Origin: Streptomyces sp. ISL-87
GTDB lineage: Bacteria; Actinomycetota; Actinomycetes; Streptomycetales; Streptomycetaceae
NCBI RefSeq assembly: GCF_018614095.1
Contig: NZ_JAGGOY010000080.1
Span: 1-34,069, forward strand
Length of the DNA stretch: 34,069 nucleotides
Direction: 5' to 3'
Position 1 is the stretch's first letter. Each line of letters begins with the position of its first letter. Below are positions 1 through 8,560 of this stretch, in pieces. A program made the position numbers and the translations under genes. Under the pieces are notes generated by a model. That model was not told the origin of the DNA and searched no databases. It saw only the letters and a program-made list of their open reading frames with translations.

Positions 1-45
1 ACATGACTGAGGGCCCCCTGCACCGCAGGGGGCCCTCAGTCATGT
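1..45 (-). terminator. Perfect 21-bp hairpin after hflX
   Basis: Positions 1-21 and 25-45 are exact reverse complements separated by a 3-nt ACC loop. The hairpin starts 28 nt past the hflX stop, so it probably ends leftward transcription. It touches the window edge, so a longer stem or a convergent gene cannot be excluded. A 10-bp tandem repeat (CATGTGACGC twice, 41-60) partly overlaps its right arm. There is no T-run, which is usual for Streptomyces terminators. Confidence 0.8.
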
Positions 46-72
46 GACGCCATGTGACGCCAGCGCCGCGTG

Positions 73-1578
73 TTACCGCTTCGCGGGCAGGTACGGAGAC
101 AGGTCCGCCGCCAGTTCCTGGTGGACCCGCGCCTTGAGCAGGGTGCCCTCCGGGGTGTGCTCCTCGGAGATCACCTCGCCCTCGGCGTGCGCCCGGGCGA
201 TCAGGGAGCCGCGGGTGTACGGCACCAGCGCCTCCACCTCGACCTCGGGCCGCGGCAGCTCGGTGTCGATGAGCCCGAGCAGTTCCTCGATGCCCATGCC
301 GGTCCGGGCCGAGACGGCGATGGAGTGCCGCTCGATGCGCAGCAGCCGCTGAAGGACCAGGGGGTCCGCCGCGTCCGCCTTGTTGATCACCACGATCTCG
401 GGCACGTTGACCGCGCCGACCTCGCGGATGACCTCGCGGACCGCCGCCAGCTGCTCCTCCGGCGCGGGGTGCGAGCCGTCCACGATGTGCAGGATGAGGT
501 CGGAGTCGCCGACCTCCTCCATCGTGGAGCGGAACGCCTCGACCAGGTGGTGGGGCAGGTGCCGGACGAAGCCGACGGTGTCGGCCAGGGTGTAGATCCG
601 GCCGCTCGGGGTCTCGGCCCGGCGCACGGTCGGGTCGAGGGTGGCGAACAGCGCGTTCTCCACCAGCACGCCCGCGCCGGTGAGGCGGTTGAGCAGCGAG
701 GACTTTCCGGCGTTGGTGTAGCCGGCGATGGCGACCGAGGGCACCTTGTTACGGCGCCGTTCCTGCCGCTTGATCTCGCGGCCGGTCTTCATCTCCGCGA
801 TCTCCCGGCGCATCTTCGCCATCTTCTCGCGGATCCGTCGCCGGTCGGTCTCGATCTTGGTCTCACCGGGGCCTCGGGTGGCCATGCCGCCACCGCCGCC
901 GCCACCCATCTGCCGGGACAGCGACTGACCCCAGCCGCGCAGTCGCGGCAGCATGTACTGCATCTGCGCGAGCGCGACCTGCGCCTTGCCCTCTCGGGAC
1001 TTGGCGTGCTGGGCGAAGATATCGAGGATCAGGGCGGTCCGGTCGACGACCTTGACCTTGACGACGTCTTCGAGGGCGATGAGCTGGCCGGGGCTGAGCT
1101 CACCGTCGCAGACGACGGTGTCGGCGCCGCTCTCCAGCACGATGTCGCGCAGCTCCCGCGCCTTGCCGGAGCCGATGAAGGTGGCCGGGTCCGGCTTGTC
1201 GCGGCGCTGGATCACACCGTCGAGTACGAGGGCGCCAGCCGTCTCGGCGAGGGCGGCGAGCTCCGCGAGGGAGTTGTCGGCGTCCTGCACCGTGCCGGAG
1301 GTCCAGACACCGACGAGCACCACACGCTCCAGGCGCAGCTGTCGGTACTCGACCTCGGTGACGTCTTCGAGCTCGGTGGAGAGGCCGGCGACGCGGCGCA
1401 GGGCCGCACGCTCGGAGCGCTCGAACTGGTCGCCGTCCCGGTCTCCGTCGATCTCGTGGCTCCAGGCGACGTCCTCTTCCATCAGGGCGTCGGCCCGAAG
1501 GCTCTCGGTGAAGCTCTGCGAGTCCGGCACGTCCCGTGCGTCCCGCGCGTCCTGGGAAGGGGAAGAAGAGGAGGTCAT
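73..1578 (-). CDS. hflX: GTPase HflX
   Basis: A 501-aa ribosome-associated GTPase. The family binds the 50S subunit and splits or rescues stalled ribosomes under stress. The N-terminal HflX domain (about residues 100-200) is followed by a glycine run (about 225-231) and the conserved RGPGETKIE segment, then a coiled basic linker. The G domain has G1 GYTNAGKSS (286-294), G2 around ATLDPT, G3 DTVGF (333-337), G4 NKAD (399-402) and G5 SARTG (423-427). All motifs are intact. The ATG at 1578 is preceded by AAGGA at good spacing. The frame stays open 35 codons further upstream, but that stretch is a low-complexity LLH repeat from a DNA microsatellite and is unlikely to be translated. The gene is last in the leftward block and is followed by a strong hairpin. 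Confidence 0.95.
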   Translation of the reverse strand: MTSSSSPSQDARDARDVPDSQSFTESLRADALMEEDVAWSHEIDGDRDGDQFERSERAALRRVAGLSTELEDVTEVEYRQLRLERVVLVGVWTSGTVQDADNSLAELAALAETAGALVLDGVIQRRDKPDPATFIGSGKARELRDIVLESGADTVVCDGELSPGQLIALEDVVKVKVVDRTALILDIFAQHAKSREGKAQVALAQMQYMLPRLRGWGQSLSRQMGGGGGGGMATRGPGETKIETDRRRIREKMAKMRREIAEMKTGREIKRQERRRNKVPSVAIAGYTNAGKSSLLNRLTGAGVLVENALFATLDPTVRRAETPSGRIYTLADTVGFVRHLPHHLVEAFRSTMEEVGDSDLILHIVDGSHPAPEEQLAAVREVIREVGAVNVPEIVVINKADAADPLVLQRLLRIERHSIAVSARTGMGIEELLGLIDTELPRPEVEVEALVPYTRGSLIARAHAEGEVISEEHTPEGTLLKARVHQELAADLSPYLPAKR

Positions 1579-1598
1579 TGGATCCTTACGTCGATGTC

Positions 1599-1631
1599 GA
1601 AGATGCAGAAGATGCAGAAGATGCAGAAGAT
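1599..1631. repeat. 9-bp microsatellite in the hflX leader
   Basis: GAAGATGCA is repeated three times and followed by GAAGAT. The array lies 21-53 nt upstream of the hflX ATG, inside the predicted 5' untranslated leader. The unit is much more A/T-rich than its surroundings. Confidence 0.85.
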
Positions 1632-1670
1632 ATCGATTGCGTCCGCGCCGACCGGAGCCGGGCTGCCGCG

Positions 1671-1705
1671 CGTGACATAACACTGTCGTGACATCACACT
1701 GTCAC
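1671..1705 (-). promoter_or_regulatory. Candidate hflX promoter in a 16-bp tandem repeat
   Basis: On the minus strand GTGACA (1705-1700) and TGTTAT (1682-1677) are 17 bp apart, fitting -35/-10 elements of a vegetative promoter. The same DNA is two adjacent 16-bp repeats (1671-1686 and 1687-1702) differing at one base. The repeats could be a regulator site or simply a duplicated promoter element. The predicted leader is about 90 nt. Confidence 0.45.
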
Positions 1706-1790
1706 GTCCAACGTGTCACACCGACCGGAGATTCCCCAGCGGCCCCCGTCGTGCGGCCCTGTCGATGGTGACATGCCCGTTCGGCGTGAG

Positions 1791-3233
1791 TCACACCCTT
1801 TTCGGGCCGCCCCACTCCGGGTGCCCGGGCATCGCCGGGGTCGTCTTCCCGTACAGCCATGGCTCCAGGAAGGGCGCCAGATCCCGCCCTGCCTCCTCCG
1901 AGGCCAGGCGTACGAAGTCCCGCGTGCCCGCCACCGCGTCCCGGTGCTCGCTCACCCAGCGCCGCTCGACCCGGTCGAAGGCCTCGGGGCCGATCTCCTG
2001 CCGAAGCGCGTACAGGATCAGCGCGGCCCCGTCGTAGACCGCCGGCCGGAACAGCCCGATCTTCTTGCCCGGCGGCGCCGGCTTGGGCGCGGCCGGAGGG
2101 CCGCCGGCCGCGCGCCACTGGTCGGAGCGCTGGTACGCCTCGCGCATGCGCCGCTCCAGGGAGTACTTGCCGAGCCCGTCCGCGTAGAGGGCCTCGTACC
2201 AGGTGGCGTGGCCCTCGTTGAGCCACAGGTCGGACCAGGTCCGCGGGGTGACGCTGTCGCCGAACCACTGGTGGGCGAGTTCGTGGACCATCACGGACTC
2301 CACGTACCACTCGGGGTAGCCCTCGCCGGTGAACAGGCCGTGCTCGAAGAGCGTCAGGGTCTGCGTCTCCAGCTCGAAGCCGGTCTTCGCCCGGGCGATC
2401 AGCACCCCGTAGTTCTCGAAGGGGTACGGGCCGACCCGCTTCTCCATCCACTCGATGTGCCCGGCGGTCTTCTTCAGCCAGGGCTCCAGCTGCCCCCGGT
2501 CGGCGGTGGGCACCACATTGCGCAGCGGCAGCCCGTGCGGTCCGGTGCCGTGGATGACGGCGGAGTCGCCGACCGAGACCTGGGCGAGCTCGGTGGCCAT
2601 CGGGTGCAGGGTCCGGTACGTCCAGGTCGTGGCGGCCGCCCGGGGGGCCGCCAGCGCGCCCGGCACCCCGTTGGCCACGGCCGTGAGCCCGGCCGGGGTG
2701 GTGATCCGGAAGGTGAAGTACGCCTTGTCGGCGGGGTGGTCGTTGCACGGGAAGACCCGGTGGGCGGCGTCCGCCTGGTTGGCCATGGCCAGCCCGTCGT
2801 CGGTGAGCACCCAGCCGCCGTCGCCGCGGCCCCGCGGATTGCTGGTGTGCCGGACCGTGATGTGCAGCGGCATGTTGTCCGCCACCGGCCGCGCGGGGGT
2901 CAGCACGAGATCCTCCCCCGCGCTCTCGAACCGGGCCGGCTCCCCGTTCACCTCGGCGGACGCCACTGTTCCGTTCGTGAAGTCCAGGTTGATCCGCTCC
3001 AGCGGCTGCCGGGCGCGGGCATGAATGACGGTGACCGCGTCGAGCGGGCTTCGGTTGTCCTTGTACGTGAGGGACAGGTCGTACGAGAGCACGTCGTACC
3101 CGGGGTTCCCGAGCTCCGGGAACAGCGGATCTCCGATGCCCAGCGCCTTCGGCGGGGGCAGCACGGCGGCGACCAGGGTGAGGGAGGCCGCGGCGAGCAG
3201 GGCGGCGCGCAGGCGCGGGGAGGTGATCTGCAT
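1791..3233 (-). CDS. Secreted M1 family zinc metallopeptidase
   Basis: A 480-aa M1 (aminopeptidase N-like) zinc peptidase. Residues 1-24 form a signal peptide (basic start, then an Ala/Leu/Val core), so it is exported. The N-terminal beta domain carries the family signature FPCNDHPADKA (161-171). The substrate loop that is GAMEN in classical M1 enzymes is replaced by a FELETQTL-type sequence (about 286-293), as in other bacterial members of this subgroup. The zinc site is HELAH (317-321) with the third ligand E340 in NEGHATW. At 480 aa it lacks the large C-terminal helical domain of ~850-aa PepN. I chose the ATG at 3233 because it puts the signal peptide at the N-terminus; a GTG at 3290 would add 19 residues before it. 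It lies downstream of the RelA/SpoT homologue on the same strand. Confidence 0.88.
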   Translation of the reverse strand: MQITSPRLRAALLAAASLTLVAAVLPPPKALGIGDPLFPELGNPGYDVLSYDLSLTYKDNRSPLDAVTVIHARARQPLERINLDFTNGTVASAEVNGEPARFESAGEDLVLTPARPVADNMPLHITVRHTSNPRGRGDGGWVLTDDGLAMANQADAAHRVFPCNDHPADKAYFTFRITTPAGLTAVANGVPGALAAPRAAATTWTYRTLHPMATELAQVSVGDSAVIHGTGPHGLPLRNVVPTADRGQLEPWLKKTAGHIEWMEKRVGPYPFENYGVLIARAKTGFELETQTLTLFEHGLFTGEGYPEWYVESVMVHELAHQWFGDSVTPRTWSDLWLNEGHATWYEALYADGLGKYSLERRMREAYQRSDQWRAAGGPPAAPKPAPPGKKIGLFRPAVYDGAALILYALRQEIGPEAFDRVERRWVSEHRDAVAGTRDFVRLASEEAGRDLAPFLEPWLYGKTTPAMPGHPEWGGPKRV

Positions 3234-3320
3234 CCACCACCGCTTACCAGCGCCCGCCGCGCGGCCGCGCACGACGCGCGACGGGTCCACCCGAACGGGA
3301 TCCCCCGACAGGGCCGCGGG

Positions 3321-5399
3321 CTACGCCCGGCCCACGTCGTAGACGCCCGGCACGTCCCGCATCGCCCGCATCAGCGTCGGCAGGCCGGTCGCGTCCGGGA
3401 GCTGCAGGGTGTACGTGTGCCGGACCCGCTGTTCGACCGGCGGTTCGACGGTCGCGGAGACGACCTCGACCCCCTGGCGGGCGATCGCCTCGGTCAGATC
3501 GGCCAGCAGATGCGGGCGCCCGAACGATTCAGCGACCAGTGTGACCCGGCAGTCCGCGGTGGCCCGCCAGTGCACGGCGACGGAGGTGCGCCCCACCGAG
3601 CGCATCTGGGCCACCGCCTGACAGTGGATGCGGTGCACGGTGACGGCCCCGCCCCGTACGACGAACCCCGCGACCGCATCCGGTGGCACCGGGGTGCAGC
3701 AGCCGGCCAGCCGCACCGTGGCGTCGGGCAGGTCGGCGACCGCGTTGCCCCCGCCGCCCCGGGCCCCGACCACCGACAGCGGCGCCCGCGCGGCCGTGGT
3801 GGTCGCCGCCGCCCTGTCGGGATGGGACTGGAGCCAGCGGCTGATGGCGATCCGGGCGGCCGGGGTCCGCGCGTGCTCCAGCCAGTCGGGGGACGGCCCG
3901 GAGGAGGCGTCGTGCGCGAGCAGCAGCTGCACGGTGTCCCCGTCGGACAGCCGGGACGCCAGCGAGGTGAGGCGCCCGTTGACCCGGGCGCCGATGCAGC
4001 CGTGGGCCGCCTCGCCGTGCTGGGCGTAGGCGGCGTCGATACAGCTGGCCCCGCCCGGCAGGCCCAGCGTGCCCCCGTCGGCCCGGAACACCGTGATCTC
4101 GCGGTCCTGGGCCAGTTCGGCGCGCAGCACGCTCCAGAAGGTATCGGGGTCGGGCGCGGACTGCTGCCAGTCGAGGAGCCGGGAGAGCCAGCCGGGCCGC
4201 GTCGGGTCCACCCGCTCCTCGTCCGGATCGGCGCAGGCCTCCGCGACGGTGGCGTAGGGATTGCCGAGGGCGACCACCCCGGCCTCCGCCACACGGTGCA
4301 TCTGCCGGGTCCGGACGATGACCTCGGCGACGTATCCCTCGGGCGTGGCGACGGCGGTGTGCAGCGACTGGTAGAGGTTGAACTTCGGGACGGCGATGAA
4401 GTCCTTGAACTCCGAGACCACCGGCGTGAAGCAGGTGTGCAGCTCCCCCAGCACCCCGTAGCAGTCGGCGTTCTCGCCGACCAGGATGAGCACCCGGCCG
4501 AAGTCGGAGCCGCGCAACTCCCCGCGCTTGAGGGCGATCCGGTGCACGGAGACGAAGTGCCGGGGGCGGACGACCACCTCGGCGGCGATGCCCGCGTCCC
4601 GCAGGACGGTGCGTACGGCGTCGGCGATGGCGGGCAGCGGGTCGCGATCCCCCGCGTGGGCCGCGATGAGCGCGCGGGTGTCCTCGTACTCCTCGGGGTG
4701 CAGGATCGCGAAGACGAGGTCTTCCAGCTCGGTCTTGAGGGCCTGTACACCGAGCCGTTCGGCGAGCGGGATGAGCACGTCCCGGGTGACCTTGGCGATG
4801 CGGGCCTGTTTGTCGGGGCGCATCACGCCGAGGGTGCGCATGTTGTGGAGGCGGTCGGCGAGTTTGATGGACATCACGCGGACGTCGTTGCCGGTGGCGA
4901 CGAGCATCTTGCGGAAGGTCTCGGGTTCGGCGGCGGCCCCGTAGTCGATCTTCTCGACCTTGGTGACGCCGTCGACGATGAAGCAGACCTCGTCGCCGAA
5001 CTCCTCGCGTACCTGATCGAGGGTCACCTCGGTGTCCTCGACGGTGTCGTGGAGGAGAGAGGCCGTCAAGGTCGTGGTCTCAGCGCCGAGTTCGGCCAGG
5101 ATCAGGGTCACGGCGAGCGGATGTGTGATGTACGGCTCACCACTTTTTCGCATCTGGCCGCGGTGCGAGGTCTCCGCGAGCACGTACGCGCGCCGCAGGA
5201 TGGACAGATCGGCGTCCGGATGGTGGGCGCGGTGCGCCTCGGCCACGTGCCCGATGGCGTCCGGGAGACGGTCGCGGGACGTCGGCCCGAGGAGGGCCGC
5301 GCGCCCGAGCCGGCGCAGATCGAGCCTGGTCCGGCCACGTCTGCGGAGCTCGGGGCGCGCTTCGGAACGTGCTTCGGGGTTCGTGGCCTCTGCACTCAT
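3321..5399 (-). CDS. rshA: RelA/SpoT homologue, probable (p)ppGpp hydrolase
   Basis: A 692-aa long RSH protein. The HD hydrolase domain looks intact: H93, LLHDTVEDT (H117, D118, E121, D122) and the ADRLHNMRTL helix (181-190). The synthetase domain (about 278-380) is recognisable from RPRH, FKDFIAVPKFN and YQSLHT but has lost key positions. Aligned by eye to Rel, the Mg-binding Asp is Gly301, the lysine after the SxxRK-type helix is Ile, EVQIRT reads EVIVRT, and EYGxAAHW reads EAGVVALG. A TGS-like region and a C-terminal CC/ACT module (LAGCCTPVPPD and a terminal ACT fold) follow. The ATG at 5399 has GGAGGTG five bases upstream. The position matches rshA, the second RelA/SpoT homologue of S. 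coelicolor. I infer a hydrolase-dominant enzyme. Confidence 0.9.
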   Translation of the reverse strand: MSAEATNPEARSEARPELRRRGRTRLDLRRLGRAALLGPTSRDRLPDAIGHVAEAHRAHHPDADLSILRRAYVLAETSHRGQMRKSGEPYITHPLAVTLILAELGAETTTLTASLLHDTVEDTEVTLDQVREEFGDEVCFIVDGVTKVEKIDYGAAAEPETFRKMLVATGNDVRVMSIKLADRLHNMRTLGVMRPDKQARIAKVTRDVLIPLAERLGVQALKTELEDLVFAILHPEEYEDTRALIAAHAGDRDPLPAIADAVRTVLRDAGIAAEVVVRPRHFVSVHRIALKRGELRGSDFGRVLILVGENADCYGVLGELHTCFTPVVSEFKDFIAVPKFNLYQSLHTAVATPEGYVAEVIVRTRQMHRVAEAGVVALGNPYATVAEACADPDEERVDPTRPGWLSRLLDWQQSAPDPDTFWSVLRAELAQDREITVFRADGGTLGLPGGASCIDAAYAQHGEAAHGCIGARVNGRLTSLASRLSDGDTVQLLLAHDASSGPSPDWLEHARTPAARIAISRWLQSHPDRAAATTTAARAPLSVVGARGGGGNAVADLPDATVRLAGCCTPVPPDAVAGFVVRGGAVTVHRIHCQAVAQMRSVGRTSVAVHWRATADCRVTLVAESFGRPHLLADLTEAIARQGVEVVSATVEPPVEQRVRHTYTLQLPDATGLPTLMRAMRDVPGVYDVGRA

Positions 5400-5539
5400 G
5401 GGCACCTCCGGCGGCTTCGACCGGCGGTGGCGGGCATGGGGTGAGCCCTCAGGGCCGGTGCCTGATGCTACCGACCCCACCACGTGGCGCAGTCCACCTC
5501 TCGCTCAGCGTGAAACGGATCACCCATTAGAGGGAAGCT

Positions 5540-6415
5540 TCAGGCGAAAGCCGTTTCGGTGAGCCAGGCCGGATCGAACTCGCCCGCCGCGACGATGACG
5601 GCCGGTCCGGTCATGTCGATCCGGCCGTCCGGGTACTCGGTGATGACGAGCGTGCCGCCGGGCAGGTCGACGGTGTACGTGACCGGTTCGCTGGTGGCGG
5701 CCGGGTCCACGCCGTCGCGGCGGATGGTGGCCACGGCGACGGCGCAGGCGCCCGTGCCGCAGGATCGGGTCTCGCCGGAGCCGCGCTCGTGGACGCGCAT
5801 GGCGACGTGCCGGGGGCCGCGGTCGACGACGAACTCGACGTTGACACCCGTCGGATAGGCGGACGCCGGGCTGAAGGGCGGGGCGGAGTACAGGTTCCCG
5901 GCGTCGTCGAGGCTTTCAACGAAGGCCACGGCGTGCGGGTTCCCCATGTTGACGTTCCGGGCGGGCCAGGAGCGGTCGCCGACGGAGACGGTGACCTCGC
6001 CCTCGGGGAACTCGGCGCGGCCCATGGAGACGGTGACGTTGCCGGCCTTGTCGAGGTGCACCTGCTTGACGCCGCCTCGGGTGGCGACGGCGAGGTCACC
6101 GGGCTCGACGTGGCCGGCGTGCTGGAGGTAGCGGGCGAAGACGCGGACGCCGTTGCCGCACATCTCGGCGATGGAGCCGTCACTGTTGCGGTAGTCCATG
6201 AACCACTCGGCCTCGCCGGCCATGTGCGCCGCTTCGGGGTGCGCGGCGGACCGCACCACATGCAGCACACCGTCCGCCCCGATGCCGGCCCGCCGGTCGC
6301 ACAGCTTCGCGACGGCGGTTGCGGGCAGCTCGATGGCGTTGTCCGGGTCCGGGACGATCACGAAATCGTTCTCGGTCCCGTGGCCCTTGAGGAAGGAGAG
6401 GCTGGTCTGCGTCAC
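5540..6415 (-). CDS. dapF: Diaminopimelate epimerase
   Basis: A 291-aa cofactor-free epimerase that converts LL- to meso-diaminopimelate for lysine and cell-wall synthesis. Streptomyces peptidoglycan uses LL-DAP, so here the enzyme mainly feeds lysine. Both catalytic cysteines are present: C86 in EMCGNGVR and C219 in SCGTGACA. Other conserved parts are the GHGTENDFV start, DYRNSDGS (74-81) and MGNPHAV (157-163). The start is a GTG at 6415; no other in-frame start lies close by, and the N-terminus aligns with other DapF proteins. It sits 140 nt upstream of rshA on the same strand. Confidence 0.95.
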   Translation of the reverse strand: MTQTSLSFLKGHGTENDFVIVPDPDNAIELPATAVAKLCDRRAGIGADGVLHVVRSAAHPEAAHMAGEAEWFMDYRNSDGSIAEMCGNGVRVFARYLQHAGHVEPGDLAVATRGGVKQVHLDKAGNVTVSMGRAEFPEGEVTVSVGDRSWPARNVNMGNPHAVAFVESLDDAGNLYSAPPFSPASAYPTGVNVEFVVDRGPRHVAMRVHERGSGETRSCGTGACAVAVATIRRDGVDPAATSEPVTYTVDLPGGTLVITEYPDGRIDMTGPAVIVAAGEFDPAWLTETAFA

Positions 6416-6479
6416 CCGCCCATCGTACCGAGGCCCAGCTCAAAGGCTGTGTGCGGTCCAGCAGGCGGTCACTCGGCCG

Positions 6480-7097
6480 TCAGCGCAGCCGGGCCACCCG
6501 GTACACCGCGAGTGCTACGACGGCCAGCGCGGCCAAGGCGTACAGCGCGGCCATCCGCCAGTCGGGCCGGCGGCCGCTTCCGCGGGGCGGGAGCCCGGGC
6601 CAGGTGTAGCCGACGCGGCGGGCGGCCATCATGCCCCAGCCGGCGGCGCAGGAGCTGATGAGGAAGCCGAGCATGGCGACCACGGCGCCGCCGTCGCCGA
6701 ATTCGAAGGCGAGCGGGAAGGCGAACATCAGCGAGCCGGCCAGGGCCAGCATCACGATGGGGGCGATCTGCCAGATGCGCAGACGGCGCTGCGGGCGCAG
6801 CTCCACCTCGAACTCGGGGCCCGAGGCGGCCTCCGCCTCGGCGGAGTCCGGCGCGTCGGGACCGTCGGGGGTCAGCCGCGCGGGCTCGGCGGGCAGCCCG
6901 AGACCGTCGGGGCCATCCGGCCTGTCAGGCCCGTCCGACCTGTCAGGCCCGTCCGACCTGTCAGGCCCGTCCGACCTGTCAGGCCCATCCGACCTGTCAG
7001 ACCCGCCGGGCTCACCGGACCCGCCGAGGAGCATCGGCTCCGCTTCCCGCCTGGTGTCGTCCCGCCCGGTATCGCGAGGGCCGGCCTCCATAGCCAC
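6480..7097 (-). CDS. Small membrane protein with hexapeptide repeats
   Basis: A 205-aa protein of unknown function. The N-terminal third is hydrophilic and contains five tandem copies of a six-residue Ser-Asp-Gly-Pro-Asp-Arg unit (roughly residues 31-60), followed by an acidic Pro/Ala segment. The C-terminal half has three predicted membrane helices (about 110-132, 137-157 and 180-200). The start is either GTG at 7097 or ATG at 7091; GGGGAGGG sits just upstream and fits both. It is transcribed with dapF downstream but probably from its own promoter, since a strong terminator separates it from miaA. The repeated tail may be a disordered, length-variable cytoplasmic region. Confidence 0.75.
   Translation of the reverse strand: MAMEAGPRDTGRDDTRREAEPMLLGGSGEPGGSDRSDGPDRSDGPDRSDGPDRSDGPDRPDGPDGLGLPAEPARLTPDGPDAPDSAEAEAASGPEFEVELRPQRRLRIWQIAPIVMLALAGSLMFAFPLAFEFGDGGAVVAMLGFLISSCAAGWGMMAARRVGYTWPGLPPRGSGRRPDWRMAALYALAALAVVALAVYRVARLR
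6919..7008. repeat. 18-bp tandem repeat, five copies, in a coding region
   Basis: Five head-to-tail 18-bp units (consensus GACCTGTCAGGCCCGTCC) start at 6919, 6937, 6955, 6973 and 6991. The first and last two copies carry one to a few substitutions. Because the unit is a multiple of three, copy changes keep the reading frame of the membrane protein. Confidence 0.95.
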
Positions 7098-7143
7098 GCG
7101 CCCTCCCCACTCGGACTTCGTACGCCGCTGTTCAGAAGTTTGA

Positions 7144-7197
7144 TGATGGCACGCCCCCGGGCCCCGTACGGGCGCCCGGGGCGTCCCGATGCCATCA
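7144..7197 (-). terminator. Large hairpin after miaA
   Basis: The outer arms TGATGGCA (7144-7151) and TGCCATCA (7190-7197) are exact complements. They enclose a GC-rich inner stem built from CGCCCCCGGGC and GCCCGGGGCG around CCCGTACGGG. It begins 5 nt past the miaA stop in the direction of transcription, and A/T-richer bases follow it on the minus strand. Confidence 0.75.
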
Positions 7198-7202
7198 CGT
7201 GA

Positions 7203-8141
7203 TCAGGCTGTAACCGCTCGTTCGACCAACGACTGCGCGAGCCCGGGGAGTTCCACCCGGTCCGCGGCGGCCCCGCTGAGCCAGTGCACGCGCGGGTCGC
7301 GCCGGAACCAGGAGTCCTGGCGCCGGGCGAACCGCTTGGTGGCCCGGACCGTCTCGGCCCTGGCCTCCTCCTCCGTACATTCACCCGCGAGGGCGGACAG
7401 CACCTGCTGGTATCCGAGCGCGCGGGAAGCGGTGATTCCGTCGCGCAGCCCCTGGGCCTCCAGCGCGCGGACCTCGTCGACCAGCCCGGCCTCCCACATC
7501 CGGTCCACGCGCGTCGCGATCCGCTCGTCGAGCTCGGGCCGGGCCACGTCGACGCCGATCTGCACGGTGTCGTAGACCGACTCGTGGCCGGGCAGGTTGG
7601 CGGTGAACGGCCGGCCGGTGATCTCGATGACCTCCAGAGCCCGGACGATCCGGCGGCCGTTGCTGGGCAGGATGGCCGCCGCGGCGGCGGGATCGGCGGC
7701 GGCGAGCCGCGCATGCAGGGCGCCGGGGCCGCGCAGGGTGACCTCTTCCTCCAGCCGGGCCCGGACCTCGGGGTCGGTGCCGGGGAATTCCATGGCGTCC
7801 AGGGCTCCGCGGACGTACAGGCCGGATCCGCCGACGAGCACCGGGGTGCGGCCCTCCGCCAGGAGTCTGTCGATCTCGATGCGGGCCAAGCGCTGGTACT
7901 CGGCGACGTTGGCGGTCTCGGTCACGTCCCACACGTCGAGGAGGTGGTGCGGGACACCGCCGCGTTCCTCGGTCGTCAGTTTGGCGGTGCCGATGTCCAT
8001 CCCCCGGTACAGCTGCATGGAGTCGGCGTTGACGACCTCGCCGTCGAAATGACGGGCCAGGGCTACGCCCAGATCGGACTTTCCGGCCGCGGTGGGTCCG
8101 ACGACGGCGATGACCCGCGGGGCGGGGGCTGCTTTCCTCAC
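7203..8141 (-). CDS. miaA: tRNA dimethylallyltransferase MiaA
   Basis: A 312-aa enzyme that adds an isopentenyl group to N6 of A37 in tRNAs reading UNN codons. The P-loop GPTAAGKS is at 15-22, followed by NADSMQLYRGMDIGTAK (38-54), VGGSGLYVRG, and a C-terminal RxTKRFARRQ region that contacts tRNA. I set the start at the GTG at 8141, which gives the usual family length and puts the P-loop at the expected place; the frame is open 41 codons further but that part is not conserved-looking. MiaB, the next enzyme on the same base, is encoded about 1.6 kb away. Confidence 0.93.
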   Translation of the reverse strand: MRKAAPAPRVIAVVGPTAAGKSDLGVALARHFDGEVVNADSMQLYRGMDIGTAKLTTEERGGVPHHLLDVWDVTETANVAEYQRLARIEIDRLLAEGRTPVLVGGSGLYVRGALDAMEFPGTDPEVRARLEEEVTLRGPGALHARLAAADPAAAAAILPSNGRRIVRALEVIEITGRPFTANLPGHESVYDTVQIGVDVARPELDERIATRVDRMWEAGLVDEVRALEAQGLRDGITASRALGYQQVLSALAGECTEEEARAETVRATKRFARRQDSWFRRDPRVHWLSGAAADRVELPGLAQSLVERAVTA

Positions 8142-8305
8142 CGCCCCAGTCTCGCAAACCTCACGGCATGTCCCCGATCGAGTTACGTGACGGGGCGGGG
8201 GCGGGGTCGTTGCCTTGGCGGGGTTCCGGGCCGCCGCCCGTTCGGTGGAGGCCGGTCCGTACAAGGCGGAACTTCACTCACACGAGTAACGTTACGGGAG
8301 TAGAC

Positions 8306-8512
8306 ATGGGCGTTTTTGGCCGGTTTTTTGGCCGTAAGGATGAGGCTTCGACCGAGGAGGTCGCGGCCGAGAACCTGACGGCCGCGTCCGAGGAGACAGA
8401 GGCCGAGACGGCTGAGGCTGAGGCTCCCGCGGCGGAAGCCGTGGAGATCCCGAAGCAGCAGTCGGCGGAGGTCGCCGCGGACAGCGAGACCGGCGAGGGC
8501 GCCCGTACGTAG
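8306..8512 (+). CDS. Small acidic protein of unknown function
   Basis: A 68-aa protein with a short amphipathic start (MGVFGRFFGRKDE) followed by a strongly acidic Glu/Ala tail. GGGAG lies five bases before the ATG. It has no Cys, no signal peptide and no motif I recognise. The start resembles small Streptomyces proteins that open with MG(I/V)F and an aromatic-basic patch, which could act as a membrane anchor; that is only a guess. It is 48 nt upstream of the antitoxin-like gene and probably cotranscribed with it. Confidence 0.7.
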   Translation: MGVFGRFFGRKDEASTEEVAAENLTAASEETEAETAEAEAPAAEAVEIPKQQSAEVAADSETGEGART

Positions 8513-8560
8513 CTATCCGTCGCCCCAGACTCCGTCCGGGGGACCCCAGGAAGGTGACCC

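Noticed and set aside
1713..5444. A 1243-codon open frame on the plus strand across the M1 peptidase and rshA genes
   Set aside because: It is antisense to two genes with clear motifs and has low-complexity Gly/Pro/Arg composition, a usual by-product of high GC.
6900..7010. The 18-bp repeats as a CRISPR array
   Set aside because: Units are contiguous with no spacers, and they lie in a coding frame.
8268..8293. GGAACTT-N16-GTT resembling an ECF sigma promoter before the acidic small protein
   Set aside because: Transcription would start within or past the ribosome binding site at 8296-8300, so it cannot serve the ATG at 8306.
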